Origin: Aliirhizobium wenxiniae
Lineage (GTDB): Bacteria > Pseudomonadota > Alphaproteobacteria > Rhizobiales > Rhizobiaceae
Direction of reading: 5' to 3'
Assembly: GCF_014201355.1 (NCBI RefSeq)
Contig: NZ_JACHEG010000003.1
Coordinates: 62,001-126,000, forward strand
DNA: 64,000 nucleotides
The notes below the pieces were generated by a model, which saw only the letters and a list, made by a program, of their open reading frames with translations, had not been told where the DNA came from and ran no database searches. Within the stretch, counting starts at the first letter, position 1; every line of letters starts with the position of its first letter. Below, piece by piece: positions 1 through 7,462 of this stretch. A program made the translations under genes and the position numbers.

Positions 1-791
1 CCACCGCGGTACGCCACCACCTGTCGCTATGACACTGTATTGCGGTTCCACATAGGCGTCGATCGACAAAGAAGTAGTAAGAGCCCAGTGTTTTCCGACG
101 CCAAGCCCAATCGGCGTGTAGTAGTCGCGGTTTTTGAAATCCATCGATCAGGCGCCAGTAGATTGAAGATAAAATACGTTACTGAGATTGAAGAACAGGA
201 ACGGTTGGATGGTCGCGGTGCTGACGTCAGGTCGTGCTCCGTTGCCCGCAAATGACCGCTGATAGGTCCCGAGCCTCCCGAACAGGCCCAGTCTTGAGGA
301 GCAGTGAAGGCCGCTGCAGCGCCTGCCTGCCACTTGCCAGCACCCGTATCGCTCCTCCTCAGCGGTGGTGCCACCAGCAATGGTCCAAGCCCCCAGCCGA
401 AGGGCTCCGTCTGCATGACGAGGATATCGAACAACGTAAGATCGCCGATCCCTTTTGTTAATGCCCCATCGACATCAGGTCGTCCCACGAGCGAAACGCT
501 TGTGCGGAGCAGATTTCCGGCACCTCCGATCTCGAAGGGCGTCAACGCACGCAAGATGGTTACATTGGCGTGACGGTCGGTAAGACCTTCAAGCTTCGGG
601 ATATAGTAGTTTTGGAGGTTGACGACGAATAATGGGTCAAGCGGATTGTTTGAACTGTTCACGCTCTCCGTCTCGGTCTTACCGGAACCCGGAGGCTGCT
701 GCGCGTGGGACGTCGGCGCGCTCGCCAGAAGTGCATCCGCTACAATCAATATGTTGAGACCGAAGATGCCTAAAGCATTCCAAACACCCAT
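1..791 (-). pseudogene. Decayed outer-membrane beta-barrel-like protein, runs off the window
   Basis: A hydrophobic leader ending near SHAQQ starts at ATG 791, with an AGGGG ribosome site six bases upstream. The reading frame then shows the pattern of the exported barrel-like family often labelled transporter or neuromedin U-like: FGWGLGPLLVAP, then GKWQAGAAAAFTAPQDW. Near 290-300 the frame breaks. The continuation GLFGRLGTYQRSFAG lies in another frame. In that second frame a TGA at 148-150 stands where Trp is expected, and family-like sequence (SMDFKNRDYYTPIGLG) resumes straight after it. One frameshift plus one nonsense change make this a pseudogene. The 3' end lies outside the window. The family call is from remembered sequence pattern and is moderately secure; the lesions are read directly. 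Confidence 0.7.
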
Positions 792-878
792 GATTTGCCC
801 CTGAAGTTTGCCGAAATGCACATCCGTCGTTGAAAGATGCTCACGCGCCGATCTCGTTCTGCATTCACCGGGAAACTG

Positions 879-1112
879 TCATTCGCGCGGTGAGGACGTC
901 CGTCGCCTTCTCGTTTTCGGCGACGCGGGTGGCAAGGGGATGATCAGCCGCATGGCAGGGATAAAGGCAAAGTCATAGAAGACTTCCATGCCCTTTTCAT
1001 CCTTGACGTCGCCTACACCGCCGGTCAGCGTTTTGATGCTGTTTTTAAGGTCGGGGCTGATCGCGTTGTAATAGATGCCCGCGCCGAAGCTGTCATAAGG
1101 GCCGCGCCTCCA
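879..1112 (-). pseudogene. Remnant of a porin C-terminus (OprB-like?)
   Basis: About 70 codons read as the last strands of an outer-membrane porin, with alternating hydrophobic and polar residues: FGAGIYYNAISPDL, then KGMEVFYDFAFIPAMRLIIP. This resembles the closing strands of carbohydrate-selective porins. No upstream part of the gene exists. The fragment abuts a CoA-transferase remnant on the same strand, and the reading frame runs from one into the other by chance. The final residues (after IIPLPPAS) look like frame-shifted read-through. It is non-functional and the family assignment is tentative. Confidence 0.45.
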
Positions 1113-1129
1113 ACAGTCCATGAGCAAAG

Positions 1130-1382
1130 ACACCAGCGCTGGCGTAGCGGTTGCCCGAGAGCCTCCGGCCGCATGCCGTTGATCAATACGTCAGAGTCAT
1201 GCAGAAGCTTGGCGAATTTTGCCTTGCCATATCCACTCTTGATATCGAGGAGAATGTTCTTTTTGCCCCAGCTGATATCCATCCATAGTGGGTAAACCCA
1301 ATCGTCGATCGGCGGCTGAACTTTGATCACCTCGGCCCCCTGTTCTGCCAGTAGCCGATCTTCTACCCGAAGCGTTGCCCAA
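1130..1382 (-). pseudogene. Remnant of a class III CoA-transferase (CaiB/BaiF family)
   Basis: The frame reads RVEDRLLAEQGAEVIKVQPP, then the block WGKKNILLDIKSGYGKAKFAKLLHDSDVLINGMRPEALG. These are the usual blocks near the N-terminus of class III CoA-transferases (AEVIKVE, then a K-x-x-LDLK-like segment, then DVLVENFRPG). Only about 80 residues of an expected 380-400 are present. It is truncated at both ends, by the porin remnant at about 1130 and by the D-lactate dehydrogenase remnant at about 1380. It cannot encode an enzyme. Confidence 0.65.
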
Positions 1383-2007
1383 GCGAATGCTTGCCTATCG
1401 CCAGGCTTTCGAACATCACCTCATTCTGAAAATTCCGGGAGATATGGCCGGCGAGGTGGAACAGTCGCTGAACCGGAATGTAGGGCCTGATTCCTGGTTT
1501 CTGTGTGATGCGGAGGAAGGCAAAAAGGCGATGCTGCATAGGTTCGCTGCAGCGGGCGCCGCCATCCGCTACGCTGCGGTTCACGGACTGCAGCGCGAGA
1601 ATGTTCTTGCGCTCGACATCGCGTTGCGCCGCAACGATGCCGAATGGTTCGAGCAGCTACCTGCAGAAATCGACCAGCATGTCGAAAAGAAGCTCTATTA
1701 CGGACATTTCCTCTGCCACGTCCTACATCAGGATTACATCGTCAAGCCAGGAACGGACGTCAAACGGCTGAAGGAGATGATGCTGGAGCGTCTCGATGCG
1801 CGCGGTGCGGAATATCCTGCCGAGCATAATGTCGGGCATATCTACCGCGCCAAGCCGGCACTGGCGGAGCATTACAGGTCGCTCGATCCGACCAACAGTT
1901 TCAATCCGGGTATCGGGAAAACTTCTCGGAACCGATTTTACCGGGAGACCTGCCAATGCGGCAATGACATGCAGTCTTCGGCTGAAAAGACGATGGTGTG
2001 CAATTGA
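1375..2007 (+). pseudogene. dld: 5'-truncated D-lactate dehydrogenase (quinone), C-terminal part only
   Basis: The translation matches the C-terminal membrane-binding and cap part of the FAD-dependent respiratory D-lactate dehydrogenase Dld. Diagnostic stretches are KLYYGHFLCHVLHQDYIVK, EYPAEHNVGHIYRAKPAL and DPTNSFNPGIGKTSR. Intact Dld has about 570 residues; here only about 190 family-like residues remain and the whole FAD-binding domain is missing. The frame opens at a TTG at 1375, directly against the oppositely oriented CoA-transferase remnant, with no ribosome site. The last 20 residues after GKTSR look unrelated. It is most likely a deletion remnant rather than a short functional protein. 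Confidence 0.8.
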
Positions 2008-2040
2008 CGGGGTGCGCGACTAATCACCGCCAACAAGTGC

Positions 2041-3312
2041 TCACGTAGCGCCAGCGGCAAACCGGTCGAAGAGATCGATGCTTCCCATCTGGCCGCCCTT
2101 CAGCATCAGGCTTATTCCGTCGCGCTGCGGATCGTCGCTGCGTCCGATCGAAAGCGCGACACCCGGCGAAAGCTGACCGCCATAGGCGAGACCCCAAAGG
2201 TTGATGTTTTTTGCCATATGGCTAGATGTATCGCCTCCCGCCGCAATCAGGCGTCGGACCGGAACTTCGCTCAGCAATCGATCCGCAAAACGACCGACCG
2301 TTTGCGCCAGCCGCGTATCCGCGCTCGCAATCGAAGCCGGATCCTGCGGCGCAGTCGACAGTAGCACATTGCGCTCGTCCCTGAGGGCCGAGCCGATCCG
2401 CGTCGCCATGCCTTCGCGATAGCTTTCCTCCTCAACGAGCCTGCCGGCATCGGCGCTGATGCGGATAAAGGATGTCGCGGCCTCGACCTGCCGGCGCGTT
2501 AACGGCGAGAGCGAGCCTGCGATGGCAAGCACCGGCCCGGTATGCGTCGGTTGTGGCCCGACAACGGGGGGTAATCGGTCGCCGTAAATGGCCTCCGCGA
2601 CACTGCTTGCGCCGACGACAAGGAGTGAACCCTGCCGCGCGCGGTGTTTCAGCTCAGTCCCGATCGCTGCAAGATGCTTCTGCGTCAGGACATCGAAGAG
2701 AATGTTCGGTTCGTCACTGGCGAGAGGCCGGTCGTTTTCCAGCATGGTCCAATCGACAAGCCCGACGGCGTCGGCCCCGAGTTGCTGCAGGTGGCGTCTG
2801 AGATCCGCTTCCGCCATCGGCGTCGAGGGATGCCTGCTCATGGTCGGATGGCGGTCGAGGCGATGGACGGTTGCTTCCGTTCCGATCGAGGCAAAGAGAT
2901 TACCGAAGGCGCAATAGCGGCCGAGGGACGGTTGTCCGCCGAGGATCACGGCCTGCCGCTGATCGACGAAACCGCGCAGGACGGTCATTGCAGTTGCTAT
3001 GTTGCCGACATTCCTGGCGCTGTCGAAGGTCGAGCAGCATTTGTAGTGCAGCACTTTTACGCCCGATCGCGCGAAGAATTGTCCGACCGGGCGGAGCTCG
3101 GTTTCCATGGCGTCTGGCGTCATGGCGCGCGCCGAACCGGCTATGCCGACGGAATCGAGTGCGCCGGCCATCGCGAGGTGGCGGGACGAGGGGACGCCAA
3201 GGAAAAGGAATGCCTTCGCGCCCCTGCTGAAAAGTGTCGCCAGCGTATCCGTGGCTCCGGTGAAGTCGTCGCCATACCAGCCGTAAAAGGGAGCGTTGAT
3301 ATCGGCACTCAT
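2041..3312 (-). CDS. Four-carbon acid sugar kinase family protein (DUF1537, OtnK/OiaK-like)
   Basis: The protein has 423 residues, full length for the DUF1537 kinases that phosphorylate short or branched sugar acids such as 3-oxo-tetronate, threonate, erythronate and 3-oxo-isoapionate. The N-terminus carries the acidic motif YGDDFTGATDT. The C-terminal nucleotide-binding part has AAGGDTSSHM and the Gly-rich GGQLSPGVALSIG. Its ATG overlaps the stop of the RuBisCO-like gene by four bases (ATGA at 3309-3312), so the two are translationally coupled. It is the last gene of the operon that starts with the TRAP binding protein. A kinase next to a RuBisCO-like protein is the known arrangement for 3-oxo-isoapionate breakdown, so OiaK is a reasonable guess. 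The exact substrate is not proven by sequence. Confidence 0.88.
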   Translation of the reverse strand: MSADINAPFYGWYGDDFTGATDTLATLFSRGAKAFLFLGVPSSRHLAMAGALDSVGIAGSARAMTPDAMETELRPVGQFFARSGVKVLHYKCCSTFDSARNVGNIATAMTVLRGFVDQRQAVILGGQPSLGRYCAFGNLFASIGTEATVHRLDRHPTMSRHPSTPMAEADLRRHLQQLGADAVGLVDWTMLENDRPLASDEPNILFDVLTQKHLAAIGTELKHRARQGSLLVVGASSVAEAIYGDRLPPVVGPQPTHTGPVLAIAGSLSPLTRRQVEAATSFIRISADAGRLVEEESYREGMATRIGSALRDERNVLLSTAPQDPASIASADTRLAQTVGRFADRLLSEVPVRRLIAAGGDTSSHMAKNINLWGLAYGGQLSPGVALSIGRSDDPQRDGISLMLKGGQMGSIDLFDRFAAGAT

Positions 3313-4580
3313 GCGGCCTTACCGAAGAACTCCAGAGCCTTGCGAAGTGGCTCCGATGTGTCGGCGGCGTCTTCCAGCGTCTTGCCATTCTTCATGGCGT
3401 GAAAGGCCGCACGGATGCTTTCGATGCCCGCAGCGGGGCCGCCCGGGTGACCCATGATGCCGCCTCCCGCCATGAACAGGAAGTCGTCACCGCCCGCCGC
3501 CTTCCATGTGACAGGGACGGTGCCTGCCCATTGGCCCGACGAAAACGCGGGAAGCACGCGGTCGTCTGACTGATCGTCGAGTGCGGTCAGGCACATGGCT
3601 GTACTTTCAATGACCTCGCTGTTCTCCTGGGCAAATTTGCCGTCGAGTCCATGGACATGCATGTGGTCGACGCCGGCCAGTCGCCAGAGGACCTGATAGG
3701 CACCGAAACCGATGCCCAGAACATCGCAGCGTGACAAGGCGCCGAAACCGTTGCGATGGCCGTGCAACGCCAGATCGGTCGAACGCCGAAGCGTCTCGAC
3801 TGCCGAAAAGCCGCACCAGTTGAGATTGGCCATGACGCAGGTACCGCCTTCACTCTCGACCAGATCGGCATGGCGGCGCATGGCATCCGTTTCATCGGTA
3901 ATGTTGAAGGCGATCATGACGCGACGCCCGAGCCTGTCCTCCACGCGTTTGACCACTGCCATGACGGCAGGGATACGCTTGGCAAGGGGGGCGTGGACCG
4001 GATCGGCGGAAATCTCGTCATCCTTGATGAAATCGACACCGGCATCGCAGAGCCGCCCGACCAGCTTCGCCGTATCTTCCGGGGTCAATCCCACATTCGG
4101 CTTGATGATCGAACCGATCATCGGCCCTTCGGCAACGCCTGTCAGTCTGCGCGTGCCGGCAATGCCCTGTTTCGGCAGAAGGTATCGTCGGCGCCAGGAG
4201 GCCGGCAGGTTTATGTTTTCCAGCCGAAGACCTGTGACCTCGCCGAGATCGTAGAGGTTACCGGCGACCGTTGAGGCAAGTGCGGCAAGATTGACGCCGA
4301 TATTGTCGATGGGAAAACTGATCCTGACGGTTGCGCGATGCGGCCTGGTGGTGATGCCGCGGCGGATAAGCCAGGCGCTCGGCAGTGTCGGGTGGTCGAT
4401 CTCCCCCAAGTCGACCACCCCGAGTACCTCCGCACGCGCGCGGGCGCGCAGATCGTCCGTCTCTCCCGCGACACGGATGAACGTGCCGGAGGATTGCTCC
4501 CCGGCCATGATCTCCGCCACTTTCTCGAGAGGAAGCGGTGTCTCTATCAGGTAATCCGCCGTAAAATGCGTATCCGTCAC
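3309..4580 (-). CDS. RuBisCO-like protein with intact catalytic residues
   Basis: This 423-residue RuBisCO large-subunit homologue starts at GTG 4580, seven bases after the VOC stop; a longer frame would overlap that gene. Active-site elements are all present: GSIIKPNVG (Lys160, equivalent to Lys175), DFIKDDE (Lys186 for carbamylation, Asp188 and Glu189 as metal ligands), HGHR (His275), HMHVHGLDGK (His308, Lys315), SSGQ (Ser348) and the phosphate-binding GGGIMGHPGG. RuBisCO-like proteins of this sort act as decarboxylases or transcarboxylase/hydrolases on 3-oxo-isoapionate 4-phosphate in D-apiose breakdown. With the neighbouring kinase the likely job is cleavage or decarboxylation of a phosphorylated 3-oxo sugar acid. 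It is not expected to fix CO2: no small subunit or phosphoribulokinase gene is nearby. Confidence 0.87.
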   Translation of the reverse strand: MTDTHFTADYLIETPLPLEKVAEIMAGEQSSGTFIRVAGETDDLRARARAEVLGVVDLGEIDHPTLPSAWLIRRGITTRPHRATVRISFPIDNIGVNLAALASTVAGNLYDLGEVTGLRLENINLPASWRRRYLLPKQGIAGTRRLTGVAEGPMIGSIIKPNVGLTPEDTAKLVGRLCDAGVDFIKDDEISADPVHAPLAKRIPAVMAVVKRVEDRLGRRVMIAFNITDETDAMRRHADLVESEGGTCVMANLNWCGFSAVETLRRSTDLALHGHRNGFGALSRCDVLGIGFGAYQVLWRLAGVDHMHVHGLDGKFAQENSEVIESTAMCLTALDDQSDDRVLPAFSSGQWAGTVPVTWKAAGGDDFLFMAGGGIMGHPGGPAAGIESIRAAFHAMKNGKTLEDAADTSEPLRKALEFFGKAA

Positions 4581-4587
4581 GGGAGCC

Positions 4588-5127
4588 TCAGATCTTCGAG
4601 AGGTCGGGGAAGGGGCGAACCGGGGCGTTGCCGTCCCAGTCTTCCGACGCCTTGCGTATCGCGTCGAACATGCGACCCTTAGGACCTGCGACTTCCGAGA
4701 GTTCGATGACGGTACCGGGATGGTAATGCGTATCGAAATAGACGAAGCGGCCGTTCTCACCGACTTCGCCTTCCATCACCACCTTGTAGCCCTGCTGTGT
4801 CAGCCGATCGAGATCTGCATCGAAAGTGTCGGTCCAGTAGGCGACATGCTGCAGGCCGCGATGTCCTGCGTCGCGAAAGTCCTTGTACATCGAAGGCACG
4901 TCATTGCGGGTCTGGATCAGCTCGACCTGCAGCTCGCCTGAATTGGCCAGCGCCACCGAATTGTGCGGCTCGTAGCTTTTGCCGCGATAGCGGTAGTTCA
5001 CGATCGGAACCCGCTCCTTGTAGAAAAATGGACCGACGCCCAGCGTATCGCTCCAGTATTGCATCGCCGCTTCGATATCATCCACGACATAACCCGCCTG
5101 GCGGATCTTTCCAAAAAAACGGCTCAT
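4588..5127 (-). CDS. VOC superfamily (glyoxalase-like) protein
   Basis: This 179-residue protein shows the paired beta-alpha-beta-beta-beta fold pattern of vicinal oxygen chelate enzymes. Candidate metal ligands sit in the usual places: Gln in RQAGYVV, Glu in LQVELIQ, His in LQHVAYW and Glu in TVIELSE. Members isomerise, epimerise or cleave small oxo-acids; methylmalonyl-CoA epimerase and 4-hydroxyphenylpyruvate dioxygenase are relatives. Its place between the TRAP binding protein and the RuBisCO-like protein suggests a step that converts the imported acid into the kinase or RuBisCO-like substrate, for example an isomerisation. That role is inference. Confidence 0.8.
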   Translation of the reverse strand: MSRFFGKIRQAGYVVDDIEAAMQYWSDTLGVGPFFYKERVPIVNYRYRGKSYEPHNSVALANSGELQVELIQTRNDVPSMYKDFRDAGHRGLQHVAYWTDTFDADLDRLTQQGYKVVMEGEVGENGRFVYFDTHYHPGTVIELSEVAGPKGRMFDAIRKASEDWDGNAPVRPFPDLSKI

Positions 5128-5165
5128 CTGATGTCTTGCTCGTAATTCTGATTGAAATTGATGGG

Positions 5166-5189
5166 GGCGGCAGGTATTTGCCTGCCGCC
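5166..5189 (-). promoter_or_regulatory. Intercistronic hairpin after the TRAP binding-protein gene
   Basis: A perfect nine-base-pair stem (GGCGGCAGG/CCTGCCGCC) with a six-base loop lies in the 75-base gap between the binding-protein stop (5203) and the VOC start (5127). No T-run follows on the minus strand, so it is more likely an mRNA-stabilising or partial-termination hairpin than a full terminator. It would let the periplasmic receptor be made in excess over the enzymes downstream. Confidence 0.5.
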
Positions 5190-5202
5190 GTATATGTCAG
5201 GA

Positions 5203-6225
5203 TCAGGCGAGTGAGCCGACGACGCTTTCGAGCGCGCCCCAGGCTTCGTCGCCGAATTCCTTGCTCCACTTGGAATAGAAGCCGCCCGTCTTCAGCTTGG
5301 CGCGGAATGTCTCCGTCTCGACCTTGTTGAACGTCATGCCGGCTTTCTCGAGATCTGCCTGTACGCCCGCATTCAGCGCGGCGATATCCTGGCGCTGCTG
5401 CAGTCCGGCTTCGTTGATTGCACGTGCCACGATCGTCTTTACGTCGTCCTTCAAATCGGACCACTGCCGGCCGTTGGCGATGAACCAGTAGCCATCCCAG
5501 ATATGGTTGGAGAGTGCGCAGTTTTGCTGCACTTCATAGAGTTTTGCGACCTGGATGATCGGCAGCGGGTTCTCCTGAGCATCGACCACCTTTGTCTGTA
5601 GAGCCGAATAGACTTCGCTGAACTGCAGGCTGGTCGGGGATGCGCCGAGTGCGGAGAACATGTCGACCGAAAGCGGGCTTACCGGCACGCGAATCTTCAG
5701 GCCCTGCATGCCATCTGCATTGGTAATCGCATTGCCGCTGGTGGTCGTCTGGCGGAAGCCGTTGTCCCACATGGTTTCCAGCGCATAGAGGCGCGAGCCC
5801 TCGATCTTGCTGCGTACGAGCTTGCCGACCGGGCCGTCCATCGCCTTCCATACCTGCGCATAATCCTTGAAGGCGAAACCGACGGCATTGAGAGCCGCGG
5901 TCGGCACCAGCGTAGCGATGACGAGCGAGGAAGGTGTGAAAAAGGTAAGCGCGCCACCGCGAACCTGCGACAGCATATCGGTGTCGCCGCCGAGCTGGTT
6001 TGCCGGAAAGATCAGCATTTCAACCTTGCCGTCAGTTTCCTTCGCGATCCGGTCGGCTGCTTCCTTGGCGCGGATGTTCAGCGGATGGCTGAGCGGCAGG
6101 TTGTTGCCATAGCGGAGCTGGATCTCAGCTGCTCCAGCAAGGCGTGGAATCGAAAATACGGCGCCCGCGGCCGGTGCAGCGGCCAGCCCTTTAAGGAGCG
6201 TGCGGCGGCTCAATGTCGTTTTCAT
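5203..6225 (-). CDS. TRAP transporter periplasmic substrate-binding protein (DctP family)
   Basis: The 340-residue product begins with a twin-arginine-like leader (SRRTLLKG, then AAAPAAGAVF) and a probable cleavage site near LAGAA. The mature part has the DctP fold. The Arg that normally salt-bridges the substrate carboxylate is in GLKIRVP, and VDAQENPLPII is the matching helix motif. It is therefore a receptor for an organic or sugar acid. It is the first gene of the minus-strand operon with VOC, RuBisCO-like protein and kinase, and is divergent from the LacI gene. The membrane subunits are encoded on the other side of the regulator (7463-9328). Confidence 0.92.
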   Translation of the reverse strand: MKTTLSRRTLLKGLAAAPAAGAVFSIPRLAGAAEIQLRYGNNLPLSHPLNIRAKEAADRIAKETDGKVEMLIFPANQLGGDTDMLSQVRGGALTFFTPSSLVIATLVPTAALNAVGFAFKDYAQVWKAMDGPVGKLVRSKIEGSRLYALETMWDNGFRQTTTSGNAITNADGMQGLKIRVPVSPLSVDMFSALGASPTSLQFSEVYSALQTKVVDAQENPLPIIQVAKLYEVQQNCALSNHIWDGYWFIANGRQWSDLKDDVKTIVARAINEAGLQQRQDIAALNAGVQADLEKAGMTFNKVETETFRAKLKTGGFYSKWSKEFGDEAWGALESVVGSLA

Positions 6226-6326
6226 CTGTTCCCTCCCTTATGAAAAAAGTCTCTTCCCATTGACGAAAATCAATCATATGAATGATGAAGTCAAACGTGA
6301 AATCTGATGTAATTTGATGTGTTTCG

Positions 6327-7385
6327 ATGCTGTTAGAGCCCACTGAACAGTCTGAAATCAGCCGGCGCCCGACGATTGTCGATGTTGCCCAACATGCCGG
6401 TGTATCGACGGCGACCGTCGACCGTGTGCTGAACGGGCGCCAGGGTGTTCGTGCGCCGACGGTGCAGCGCGTGATGCGATCGGCCGCGCAACTCGGATAT
6501 GTCGAAGGCGATCTGCTGGGAGAGACGGCAGCGACCGCGCCGGCAAATATCTCGTTCCTGCTTCCGGCCGGGACCAACCGTTATCTCACTCATCTCGGCA
6601 AACTGGTTGTTGAGCAGACACCGCTTTTCCAAAAGAACGGCATCAAGCCGACAGTCGAATACATCAAGAGCTTCAGCCCGGATGCGCTGGCCGCTGCAAT
6701 GCTGAGGCATGGGAAATCCGCCGATGGCATCGCCTTCATGGCGCTCGAACATCCGACGGTGCGCGAAGCGGTCAATCGTCTGGCGGAAAAGGGCGTGCCG
6801 ACGGTAACGCTGATCTCCGACATCGCCAATGCCCAGCGCTCGATGTATCTCGGTCTCGACAATCGGTCGATCGGGCGGCTGGCCGGATATCTGATAGCGC
6901 GTTTTGTCGGCAATACGCCGGCCAAGGTCGCGATGATCGCCGGGAGCCTGAGCTACAGGGCTCATGAGGAGCGCGAGATGGGCTTTCTTCATGTTCTGCG
7001 GGAAAGCCATCCGAATATCGAGGTCGTTGGCATCCGTGAGGGCCACGATGATGAGGCGCTCAACTACCGGCAGATGCGGATGTTGCTGAGCCAGCATCCG
7101 GATCTTGCCGGCATCTACAACATTGGTGGCGGCGCGAGCGGTGTCGGCAAGGCAATCAAGGATGCGCGGCGGGAACAGTCCCTGGTCTTCATCGGCCATG
7201 GCCTGACGCCGGATACCCGCGCATTCCTGATCGACGGCACCATGGATGCGGTGATTACCCAGAACCCCGGCGAGACGATCAATCGCGCTATCCGGGTCTT
7301 CAACAATCTACGAGAAGGCAGGCCTGCCGAAGAGGATATCGACCCGCTGCGCAGCGAGGTGATCTTCCGGGAGAACCTGCCGTGA
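6327..7385 (+). CDS. LacI-family transcriptional regulator of the TRAP/RuBisCO-like module
   Basis: The 352-residue protein has an N-terminal LacI helix-turn-helix (TIVDVAQHAGVSTATVDRVLNG, residues about 15-36) followed by a periplasmic-binding-protein-like effector domain. It lies between the divergent binding-protein operon and the fused TRAP membrane gene, so it probably controls both. The AT-rich 100-base gap 6226-6326 must hold both promoters; it contains ATCATATGAT-like dyads but no single convincing operator. The effector is presumably the imported sugar acid or its phosphate. Confidence 0.9.
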   Translation: MLLEPTEQSEISRRPTIVDVAQHAGVSTATVDRVLNGRQGVRAPTVQRVMRSAAQLGYVEGDLLGETAATAPANISFLLPAGTNRYLTHLGKLVVEQTPLFQKNGIKPTVEYIKSFSPDALAAAMLRHGKSADGIAFMALEHPTVREAVNRLAEKGVPTVTLISDIANAQRSMYLGLDNRSIGRLAGYLIARFVGNTPAKVAMIAGSLSYRAHEEREMGFLHVLRESHPNIEVVGIREGHDDEALNYRQMRMLLSQHPDLAGIYNIGGGASGVGKAIKDARREQSLVFIGHGLTPDTRAFLIDGTMDAVITQNPGETINRAIRVFNNLREGRPAEEDIDPLRSEVIFRENLP

Positions 7386-7462
7386 ACCTGCATTAGACCC
7401 GGACCGCCGCTTAAGCCTGGAGGAGGTGGAGTTGGCGATCCGGTTGCCATTGAGGAGGAGAG

